Shown here: positions 42,566 through 54,500 of the stretch, one piece after another
Numbering within the stretch: position 1 is the first letter of the stretch
Layout of the letters: the number at the start of each line of letters is the position of its first letter
Source: Leptasterias polaris
Taxonomy: Eukaryota > Echinodermata > Asteroidea > Forcipulatida > Asteriidae
Assembly (NCBI GenBank): GCA_037783415.1
Contig: JAZGTN010000014.1
Span: forward strand, 62,001 to 126,000
DNA: 64,000 bases
Direction of reading: 5' to 3'
Made by a program: the position numbers and the translations under genes
Notes under the pieces: generated by a model
The model's input: only the letters and a program-made list of their open reading frames with translations
Databases searched by the model: none
What the model was told of the DNA's origin: nothing

Positions 42566-45500
42566 CTATCCAAGAAGAAGAAAAATGTAAACTTGATATT
42601 CCAGCATGCCATGGCTGATGGTTTCTGACTAAGGTTCCAGCTAATTCACAACTCAGGGGCTGTTAACAGTCCCAGAATTACACTCTGCTTATAGGCTGTT
42701 CACGGGTCCAAATTACACCCTTTTGCCCCTGGTCTTGGCCTTTGTGCCCTTTCAAACATTCCTCATAAGACTTTAAGATGTTTCCGACAGAAGTGCCCTT
42801 TGCGTAATAAAAATGGCTTTGCCCACTCAAAGAAGAATTTCCAGACATGCGCACACAATGATCAACATTTTCACAAGTGTGCAAACATTCAAAGTTCCCC
42901 CACCTAAAGTTGCACCAAAATACTGTTTAACTTTGTTCACACTATTTTTTGTCAAAAAGTGCAGAATTGCAGCGGTAAGCAGAGACATGAATTTGGCCTG
43001 GCTGAGAGAGGGAAATTGCGGCACAGCTAAGACAACAACTTGCATTCAAGTCTAGTGTGGCTGTTGATTCATGCATGGGAAGCTGGCTGTGTGATGTGCG
43101 ATATGATGACTGGGAGTGGTTATTAGCCGTAGTTTCTGGCTAAGCCAAGGGTCCAGCCGATTCATGGTGAACAAAAAATTGTGTTTCTCTAAATAAAAAA
43201 ATTAATCCTGGTTTTTTTAATGAAATTATTTGTTGAAACAAATATTCACACATCCCATTAAGGTGATCCCTCTGCTGCCACTTCCCCAGGTTGTATTGTT
43301 ATCCCTGGCTACATGGCAGTTACAGGTTGGATGGATTCTGACTGGCAACCCGAAACAAAGATATTGAGAAAATATGAAGACTGCCAACATAGGTCTAGAT
43401 AGCTCAGTCTGTAGAGCGCTGGCATGTTAATCTGGAGGTCACAGGTTCATGTCATGCTTAAGTAAATTTTCTTTGTTCAACCCAAAATTACCCAGTCATC
43501 TTGTGGTTTATCACTTGATAATAGTAAACATTAAGACAGCAAGACAGCAAACTTACATGATCTTCTGTGAGTACACCCACAACCACAGGGCCAAGAAATC
43601 CAGGTATGCTGCCTATCATGTTAGAAATCCCCATGAGTAAGCCGGCGTACTTAGGAGCAATGTCTAAATGGTTAACTGAAATCCCTGACCCATTCAGTCC
43701 ACAACAGGTAACGGACAGCGTCAGCAATGCCATAGCTATTGTGTGATCACATCCAACATAACTAGTAAACACAAGGAAGGTACCCGGCAAGCTTAGACCT
43801 ATAAAACAAAAACAGAAATCACAACAAATATCAATTTACAAACTCAAGCTGTGTCAACCTTGGAGGGAAAAAGGGGGACTTTTGGTGGTTTGTCACCGAG
43901 TATTTTTTGCCAAAGTCAAGTCATTACGGGAAAGCTCCATTAAAGAAAGAGGCCGGAGTTATACATCCTTTTCGTCTTTACCACAAGTCTTGCCTGTTAT
44001 CTCCAGGAATTCCTTGTCCAAACAGTGGACTCTAATCTATAATTGGATCTTCATGCACAGTACATGTATATGAAAACATTTTTTTTTTTTTACCTGAGGA
44101 GTGGAAACCGAATTCCATGAAGTATTTATTATTTAAAAACCGCCAGCCAGTTATGTTGCTGACTGCGCCCAGGGAGGTTAACTGTTCATCCATGAAGTTT
44201 GTTGATTCAACAAGTAATGGCAATATAAACACACCCTCTCGCTGAAAAGAATGGATACTTTTCGAGTTTTTCAACAAAAACTCAGAAATTCTTTAATGGA
44301 GCTTTCCCGTAATGTCAAGTCACAAGTAATTTTGCTCAAGTCAAGTCAAGTCACAAGTCATTTTTGCTCAAGTCAAGTCAAGTCACAAGTCATTTGTGTT
44401 CAAGTCAAGTCAAGTCAAGTCACAAGTCATTTTTGCTCAAGTTAAGTCAAGTCACAAGTCATTTTTGCTCAAGTCAAGTCAAGTCACAAGTCATTTTTGT
44501 CCAAGCCAAGTCAAGTCACAAGTCATTTTTGCTCAAGCCAAGTCAAGTCACAAGTCATTTTTGTCCAAGCCAAGGCAAGTCACAAGTAACAAAAATTGGA
44601 GACTCAGGTCGGACTCGAGTCCAAGTTACCGACTTGAGTCCACAACAAATATCTCTCTGCTACAGATAATACCAATTTGTTTGCACGGACACTGATGTGT
44701 ACTATGCACTGTACATGTATATCCCACTTTCCCAAGTTCAGTAAACAAATAAGGCATATCACTCAGGTGGGATTCAAACCCATGCTAGAGCAGATGTCTC
44801 AACATTAGACCACCGAGCTAGTCCAGCGGTTGGAGGCAGTTTAAAAGCTCTGTTCACTCTGTACATTCCCTAGTTCAGTAAACAAAAAAGGCATATCACT
44901 CAGGTGGGATTCGAGCCAATGACCTTTGCCATGTTAAAGTAGGTGTCTTCCCACTAGACCACCAAGCCAGCCCAGTGGTTAAAGGCAGTTTGAATCCTTT
45001 GATTTTAGCTGCAGGTACTGCAACGATTTAATAGACATTAATTTGGTGTCTCAGAAAATAAAGAACACATACATTTTCCCCCCCTTACATTGATGTGTAT
45101 TAAGCATTGTTTACTCAGTACTTTCCCCCGAGTTCTCTGAAGAAAATCCACAGGCAAATCACTCTGGTGGAATTTGAACCCAAGTCCTTTTCCACACTAG
45201 TGCAGATGTCTTAACACTAGACCAACGAGCTAGCCTGGTGGCTAGAGATAGTTTTAATATTTTTTTTGCAGCAGGTAAAACAACTTTAATAGATGTTAAT
45301 TTTGCATCAGGGATAAAGTTTCTAGTTCACAGAACTCAGGAAAGTATCAAACATACAGTTGTAAAAGTGCTTAAAGGGTCTGTATACGTTTGATAATGAC
45401 TCTGAAAATTAATGGCAATAAAAACTTACTTGGTAAGAAGTACAGCAGCTTTGGATAGTATAATGCATTTTGAGAAACTTTGCACTTCGAAGTACTGCGG

Positions 45501-48500
45501 TTATGGAAAAATATAACACTTTTTATCCCCCAAAATCTGAGAAGCGTTACGGCCGTAACGCTTCTCAGATTGTGTATTCCTATACAGCAATCCTTCACCG
45601 ATCTTGAACTCTTGGTGGCAGCAGATACCGCCATTATTGCGGTGGTACCTGGGTGGTACTGCGCTGCCTAGCGACGGGTTTAAGCGATTTGCAAAGTAAA
45701 AGTCCAATAACCCGCGACTGATCAAATGATCGCCGTGTAGCCCAAACCTTATACCAGTCGCTAGGCAGCGCAGTACCACCCAGGTACACCGCAGTAATGG
45801 AGGCATATCTGCTGCCACCAAGAGTTCAAGATCGGTGAAGGATTGCTGTATAGGGAATACTCTTCCTGGTTGAAATATTCGCTCCGGTTTTTCGGTGATA
45901 TCTCAAAAACGTGACCACCTTTTGAAGTGAAATTTTCACAGGTTAGTTTTATTGTATTATACCTACATTTATAACAACAACCCCCAAACCCCAAATAGTA
46001 TTCTTTGTCCCCGATGCATAATTAACATCTGATTAAATGAATAAAATGGAATGAGCTTGTTGATTTACCAAAACCAGCGAAGATCTTTCTGGTTGTAGTT
46101 GTAGAAAATATCTGATGACTTATAAGATAGTCAGCGATGTGTCCACTGGTAATCATAACAAACCACAAAGAAAGGTATGGTACAGCAGCCAGGAAACCAC
46201 TCTGAAATGGGTACCAATGAAAGAATTAAAAACTTATGGGCCGTTCACAAATATAATCATTTTCACAAGCGTAAAATCATACACTTTTCAAAAGCCCACT
46301 TCCCCACACCTAACAATGCACAAAAGAAAATGTGGAACTCATTCATGCTATTTTGTGTTCATTAGTGCAGAAAGCTGCAATAAGCAGATCCATCATGTCC
46401 ATGATTAGAGCCCAGCTTAGGAAGTGAAATTACAGCCATCCCTCCAGAAATTATGCTAACTTTAAATATTTTGTGTCACCAATACTAAAACTTTCTAAAA
46501 AATGTTTCAGTAAAAAATAGAAACTCAAGATGTACAATCCCTTTATAAACCGTGCACAAAAAATGGGGCAGAATGTACCCCCCCCCCCATGATCCATACT
46601 TTAACACACTATTTTCCTCTTGCAAAAAAGTACCCCCCCCCCTTTATTCCTCTGAAGAATTCCTGAGATTCCAAGAATACAATGCAGACACAATACAGGG
46701 GAAGGGGAACCACCCTGCCCCATATCAACACCAAACGCATCCTCTTATATGTTTGTCGATGACTAGAAGATTGCAATGAATGTACTCTTCAAATAACCAA
46801 TGAAACACCTTCTCATGATATATGCCATGAAAACTTGAGAATTTGAATCAATGTACTCTTCCAAAAACCACTGATTTACCAATCATCTATGAAATGTTTC
46901 TTGAAAACTTTAGGATCGCAATGAATGTACTCTTTCAAAAACAGACAATGAACCATCCTTTCATAATATGCTTATTGAAAACTAGAAGATTGGAAGAAAT
47001 GTAGTCTTCAAGTAACCAATGATGTACCTCCTCATGATATGTGTCTCATGAAAACTAGAGGATTGGAATCAATGTACTCTTCCAAAAACCAATGAGGTAC
47101 CATCCCTTTATGATATGTTTCCTGAAAACTAGAGTATTGGAATGAATGTACTCTTCCAAAAACCAATGAGGTACCATCCCTTTATGATATGTTTCTTGAA
47201 AACTAGAGGATTGGAATGAATGTACTCTTCCAAAAACCAATGAGGTACCATCCCTTTATGATATGTTTCTTGAAAACTAGAGGATTGGAATCAATGTACT
47301 CTTCCAAAAACCAATGAGGTACCATCCCTTTATGATATGTTTCTTGAAAACTTGAGGATTGGAATGAATGTACTCTTCCAATAACCAATGATGCACCATC
47401 CCTTTATGATATGTTTCTTGAAAACTAGAGGATTGGAATGAATGTACTCTTCCAAAAACCAATGAGGTACCATCCCTTTATGATATGTTTCTTGAAAACT
47501 TGAGGATTGGAATCAATGTACTCTTCCAAAAACCAATGAGGTACCATCCCTTTATGATATGTTTCTTGAAAACTAGAGGATTGGAATGAATGTACTCTTC
47601 CAAAAACCAATGAGGTACCATCCCTTTATGATATGTTTCTTGAAAACTAGAGGATTGGAATGAATGTACTCTTCCAAAAACCAATGAGGTACCATCTCTT
47701 CATGATATGTTTCTTGAAAACTAGAGGATTGGAATGAATGTACTCTTCCAAAAACCAATGAGGTACCATCCCTTTATGATATGTTTCTTGAAAACTAGAG
47801 GATTGGAATGAATGTACTCTTCCAAAAACCAATGAGGTACCATCTCTTCATGATATGTTTCTTGCAAACTAGAGGATTGGAATCAATGTACTCTTCCAAA
47901 AACCAATGAGGTACCATCCCCTTATGATATGTTTCTTGAAAACTAGAGGATTGGAATGAATGTACTCTTCCAAAAACCAATGAGGTACCATCTCTTCATG
48001 ATATGTTTCTTGCAAACTAGAGGATTGGAATCAATGTACTCTTCCAAAAACCAATGAGGTACCATCTCTTCATGATATGTTTCTTGCAAACTAGAAGATT
48101 GGAACCAATATACGCTTCCAAAACCAATGATGCACCATCCCCTTATGATATGTTTCTTGAAAACTAGAGAATTGGAATGAATGAACTCTTTCGAACGCCA
48201 ATAATGTACCATCCCATTATGATAAGTTTCTTGAAAACTAGAGGATTGGAATGAATGTACTCTTCCAAAAACCAATGATGCACCATCCCCTTATGATATG
48301 TTTCTTGAAAACTAGAGAATTGGAATGAATGAACTCTTTCGAACGCCAATAATGTACCATCCCATTATGATAAGTTTCTTGAAAACTAGAGGATTGCAAT
48401 GAATGTACTCTTCCAAAAACCAATGATGTACCATCCCTTTTGTGATGTGTTTCTTGAAAACTATCCCGTTGACAAAGAAGATTGGATCAGACGTAGTCAT

Positions 48501-51500
48501 TGATACACATACACAATACATTTAAATTGAGTAAGATAACATAAGACACTAACCTGTGATAAATCAAATCCCAGAACATCCTTGAGGTACGTTGGTAAGT
48601 TAGTAAGTAAAGTATAAAAGCCCCATGAACTGCAGAAATAACAAATCACGAGGCCCCACACTGGTCTAGAAGTCATTATACTCCACCATGGTACAGAATA
48701 ACCCTGCAAAATATCACAAAATATTACAAAATAGCACAAAATAAGTTACAAAACAATACAAAACACATCTTTATAAAGACTGTCACAAAACCGTCAGCAA
48801 CATCACGTGTACATAAAATGTAGAGAACCATTTTTCTCAGAATGATGTCATCACATGTTTTAGATGTTAACAAGTTTTGCTCTGGAAGAGTGTCGAATAC
48901 AATGGCAATTTAGATGTGTTTTTTATTGTGAGGTTACAGACTTGTAATTTTCACACACTCACATGAGGACTATATCAATTGGAAAATGAGTACATCTCAA
49001 AATTTAACCGGTAATTTCCCTTCCTCTTTAAAGCTTCTGCGAACTAAGTTATTGACTTGCTGCATCTCAATGGTCTCATTTGAGGACCCATCACATATGG
49101 AACTAGATGTAAATTAATCATTTCAACTACACCATGTGGCCTGGAATTTAATCTCTGAGGCCATTTTCATCAGAAAAATCTTCATGTCGATGGGAAACTT
49201 TTGAAGGGGGCAGCGAGGCCATGACCTCTGTATAATTCCAGGCCTGATATTCATTATTGCAGAGGTGTTGATTCTGAATATAATTGGATGGATGTTCACA
49301 ACCTTTCGACTCATGTGCTCTAGTCATCCCAAAATAAAATGATGCAAAAGGTCTGTTCTAAAATGAACATGTGGGATGTGCTTCCCCACTTTCTCAAAAA
49401 ATGATACATATGAATAGGTGTTTGTTTAAAAGTTAATGTTAATATGGTTTAATAAATACCCACAGACCAGGGTTTCTACACATCCATAAAAAGTGTTAAA
49501 AAGTTCTAAATTAAACTATCCAAACAAAGGACAAGTTAGTATATTTCTTAGATTAATTACTCACATCATCTTTATCCCCGATGGATGATTCAATGTAGAC
49601 TCTTTCTACATTTGATATACGTGGATGTTTTGATGGCTTATCATGTACAAGTAGCATCCATAGGACGAACCATATCAGTGCTAATGTACCTGAGAGAAAA
49701 TAACACCAACATAGCTCATAAATACTTCCACTGTATCAACACGTCCATTTAACTCCTCTGCAGAGTGACCCTACTGTAATAAGGCCAACAAAATTGATGA
49801 TTCCATTACGAGGTGCATGCAATATTACTGCATTACTAGTCTTTTCACAATTCTCTATCGAACATATTGACGCTCGAGACAAATTGCCGTGCATGGTAAA
49901 AGGAGTAAGGCCTATAAAAAAATGTTATGTTGGCGTAACGGCCCAGAAAAAATAGGCTAGGAAGGTAGGTGTTGCTGTTATAGTCTAGGTATAGGATAGG
50001 ATAGGACATTCCAGCAATATTAACCATTCAGTGTTTAAATGGCCTAGATTTTGGGAAATCTTTTCCATCATCTAAACAGCCATCACGATACCAGACCTGC
50101 CAACCTTGTAATTTTTTTTTGAGTACCACATTAGCGCGGCGGCATTAAAACCAGAAGCCCGTGCACGGCGGCAAACCCAGAAGCCCAATCAGAAAAACTA
50201 AATAACCAGTTCGACTGTTGGCACTGTATGTTCCAATTGCCTAGATCATAGATGCTAAACTCAAGTGGCAAAGTTATTTTAAAAAAAAAAAAAAATTATT
50301 AAAAATATTTTTAAAAATGGCCAGTGGTTTCCCTGCGGGCGGTGAGCCCATTTTGACTGATTTCTATTCCAATAACATATATTAATTTCTATGAAAAGCA
50401 CTGTTGAACAATGTTCCTAAATTCTTAGTAACTTACTCGGCATGCAAGTAACTTGACGACAATAATAATGCGAAAGGTTCCACTCTTTTCTTTGGTTGCC
50501 CAGTAAACGGACAAACGAAAGCCTACCGTAGAATTTTCCAGTTCCACTTCAATTTATCATTTGTTTCTCTTATAAAAAGATCACAGGCCATTAAATTCCC
50601 ATTATTCTCCCCTAATGGAAGTAAAACTAACAGAAACGATGTATAAATCTGACACTTCGATCGGCGTCCATGTTATTCACACGGCGATGCAGAACACGTG
50701 CGTTGTGTGCATGTACATCCATGCATACGGCCATACAATGTACCGTAAAAGATTGACCGAAACTGGATTGCGCCATTCCCACCCCCTTTGTTACGCATTG
50801 GTTTATTAGTTTTCCAGCGGGAGTAAGAATTTAAAATATAGTTCTAGGCACAACCTCTTTTTTATCGAAGTGCATAATAATCACTCAGATGCAGGGTGTC
50901 TTTGTTCGGTTGTTTTTGCACTTGGGGTCGAACGAATGACAGTTGAATAAATTGAGAACAAAATTGTCCGTTCGTGTTGCAGTTTTTAACACCGCGATTT
51001 AGATTTTGTGTCTTTTGCCTACTTTCTGCATATATTTCGTACCACCGTACTCAGATGTGAAAATGCGTGCATGGTACGCAAAATGCGTACAGGTTGGCAG
51101 GTCTGCGATACAATTGAAGAGAAATGGTCAGAAATTGTTTCAAACAAATTTATATTATTACATTTCTTCCCTTGAAAAACAAAAATAAATCAAGGACAGG
51201 CCTTTTTTTTAAGGTAGTTTGTGTTAAATGTACATCAACATAACACAATTTTTTAGGCCTAAAAATATAGTATATTGATTGCCTTGTCCTTGAGACCTTT
51301 GCAGCAGGGCTCTACAATCAACTTAAAGGAATATAGATAGTTCCCAGTAGACGCCATCTTTACGGGCAAATCGCATTTTGGCTTGCAGGCGCGTCAAGCG
51401 CTCAAATTATTAACGCAGCCGCGTCATTCACTAACCAATCATGCAATGAGTTTTGTGAAATGTGCGCGTGCCGCACGCCGTTCTCACGCGTAACGCATGA

Positions 51501-54500
51501 CTGTGTGTTCCAAATTGCCCGTAAAGATGGCCGATTTACGTCATATTGCAACCTATCTATACACGGCTTGGGTTTGGGTGTCAATTCATGAGTCAATGAA
51601 TCAACCCACCAAACTAGGATTTGTTTAGCTCAAGTTTCAATTGTGGATTTTGAAATGTTTTGCCTGAAACATTGCGGAAATGTTTACAACTACTCTCCAA
51701 TAAAGCGTGATGGCACACAGGAGGGTTATAAGACTTACCAAAGACGTAGAACGCTAATGGCCATCCATCTAGGAAGTCCAAATCAGAGAGCAATCCTGAA
51801 ATTGGCAAGGCTAAAACTGTACCAATATGAGATCCTACAAAGGATAAAACAAACTAATTATTGTGGAAAAAAATTAACAAAACAATAACCAAGTTTTTTA
51901 ATGCACTTTCAAATAGACAGAGTCATTATGCAAGAGGAAACAAAATAGCAAGTCTTTAATATATGTATGTTTTTTGGGGTTTTTTTTGGGGGGGGGGGTT
52001 GAAAAAGACAGATTGACTAGTACCTGATACCAACTAAGAAATGTTTTTTCAGAGTGAATCATAAAACATACTGTGTTGGATTTTTAAAATAAGTGTTGAA
52101 ATGTGACATCTATGAGTGTTTTTTATGTAAACAACTTTTGCACTAGAACTGGGATATCAAGTTTATTAGCATGGTTAGCCAAAACCTTTCTGCAATCATC
52201 AATTCCAACCATAGTATAAAGCCTGGGTATGGATGGTAGACATGGACAAAAATCAAACTTTTTACAAAATGACTTTTGTGTTCAGGCTTGAGTGCCATTT
52301 TGTGTGTTACTTTGATCGACTAAATTCATCCTTGGGGCTCAAGAAGGGTGCACAGTCAACTAAAGTCACCGTTGGGGCTCAAGCAGGGCATAGTGCACAG
52401 TAGACTAAAGTCACAATTGGGACTCAAGCAGGGTATAGTGCACAGTGGACTAAAGTCGCCATTGAGGTTCAAGCAGGGTGTAGTGCACAGTCACCATTGT
52501 GGTTCAAGCAGGGTATAGTGCACAGTGAACTAAAGTCACCATTGGGGCTCAAGCAGGGTATAGTGAACAGTTGACTAAAGTCACCATTGAGGCTCAAGCA
52601 GGGTGTAGTGCACAGTCGACTGAAGTCGCCATTGGGGCTCAAGCAGGGTAGAGTGCACAGTGGACTAAAGTCGCCATTGAGGTTCAAGCAGGGTGAAGTG
52701 CACAGTGAACTAAAGTCACCATTGGGGCTCAAGCAGGGTATAGTGCACAGTGGACTAAAGTCACCATTGGGGCTCAAGCAGGGTGAAGTGCATAGTGGAC
52801 TAAGGTCACCATTGGGGCTCAAGCAGGGTGTAGTGCATAGTGGACTAAGGTCACCATTGGGGCTCAAGCAGGGTGAAGTGCATAGTGGACTAAGGTCACC
52901 ATTGGGGCTCAAGCAGGGTGTAGTGCATAGTGGACTAAGGTCACCATTGGGGCTCAAGCAGGGTGTAGTGCACAGTGGACTAAAGTCACCATTGGTGCTC
53001 AAGCAGGGTGAAGTGCACAGTGGACTAAAGTCACCATTGGGGCTCAAGCAGGGGCCAAGTTCGCGCAACGACCAATGGTTAGTTATTTAGTGACATACAT
53101 AATGCATGCGCACAGAAGTTGTAGTGCGAACGACTCTAGTCATGTCATGTCAACGCGACCGGCGACTTATACGTTATCATTTTCATTGGTCCACTCTGTA
53201 CTGTGCTATGCAAAGGGCTATTGATAACCAGCCCTATACAGCAATCCTTCACCGATCTTGAACTCTTGGTGGCAGCAGATACCGCCATTATTGCGGTGGT
53301 ACCTGGGTGGTACTGCGCTGCCTAGCGACGGGTTTAAGCGATTTGCAAAGTGAAAGTCCAATAACCCGCGACTGATCAAATGATCGCCGTGTAGCCCAAA
53401 CCTTATACCAGTCGCTAGGCAGCGCAGTACCACCCAGGTACACCGCAGTAATGGAGGCATATCTGCTGCCACCAAGAGTTCAAGATCGGTGAAGGATTGC
53501 TGTATAGGCTGGTTCCAAATAGTCGACTACATTGTAGCGTAGTCCAACTATCGTCGACTAGACAGAGTCGGGCTAACTTAGTCGAACTATGGTCAACGAA
53601 AGTCCTTGCGCGAACTTGGCCAGGGTGTAGTGCACAGTGGACTATTGGGGGTCAAGCAGGGTAGAGTGCACAGTGGACTAAAGTCACCATTGGTGCTCAA
53701 GCAGGGTGAAGTGCACAGTTGACTAAAGTTGCCGTTGGGGCTCAAGCAGGGTATAGTGCACAGTGGACTAAAGTCACCATTGGTGCTCAAGCAGGGTGAA
53801 GTGCACAGTGGACTAAAGTCACCATTGGGGCTTAAGCAGGGTATAGTGCACAGTGGACTAAAGTCACCATTGGGGCTCAAGCAGGGTGTAGTGCACAGTT
53901 GACTAAAGTTGCCGTTGGGGCTCAAGCATGTTCTTACAGACCAGCTTTTGATCTTACCTGAGTATGTTATGGTAACTAGTCTGCTACGTTCAAGTGGTGG
54001 AGCCCAATGACCCCATAAGGATTGCATTGCTGGAAAAGTCACACCCTAAAAAATACAGAAACATAACAAAAAAACTTAGTTCGCTTCCGTATTTAAGGAA
54101 TTTGCATCTGTACACTTTAAGCAATGTTTAAATAAGGGAATAAAAGAGTGGGACGAGTTCTTGATTGTTCGTTCACGACCCTGCAAGGTTTTAAACGAAC
54201 GTTCACAACCAAGTCACCACTCTTTTATTCCCATTCATAATGTTTGTTAAAAAGCGTAATAATGTTGGAAAATCTGTACAATTTTCTGTAAATTTTTTAT
54301 TCCTGTCACGTCCGCAGGTTCCGTTTTTGCAAAGGGTAAATTTGCGAGAGCCCATTGGTTGTGCGTACGCGCGCACGCTAATAGATTTTACATTAATACG
54401 AGTATGTATTGATTGCGTTATGCGTAAACTAGCGCCCCGCGTAAGCTTGCACGACACGGGTATGTTTAAACACTTTTTACTGTGTTTATATGACTCGTGT

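Larger units (their letters stand above)
43799..46068. other. Copy B intron 8, dense with mobile elements
   Basis: It contains a TIR element (43924-44312) inserted in an AAGTC minisatellite, three SINEs in a row (44690-45270), a TTAA-start MITE (45371-45960) and, inside it, the 272-bp palindromic-target MITE (45581-45852). No exon. Confidence 0.7.
49690..51738. other. Copy B intron 5, with two element insertions
   Basis: It holds the hAT-like element (50092-51105) and a short TIR element (51333-51560). Neither is in copy A intron 5, which is only about 700 bp. 51106-51300 matches copy A 1365-1530. Confidence 0.6.

Noticed and set aside
43394..43460. A tRNA gene
   Set aside because: A-box and B-box-like words are present, but the acceptor stem does not pair and the same segment recurs in SINE copies at 35515-36135.
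44032..44277. An 81-codon minus-strand frame
   Set aside because: It lies wholly inside the TIR element 43924-44312, has no recognisable domain and falls within an intron.
45501..45994. Frames on the minus strand around the 272-bp MITE ([14 protein letters not shown]...)
   Set aside because: They read through the inverted repeat arms and recur identically at 53218-53475, so they are element sequence, not a gene.
47055..48521. A dozen overlapping 61-codon minus-strand frames
   Set aside because: They come from the 74-bp minisatellite; 74 is not divisible by three, so frames cycle and end predictably.
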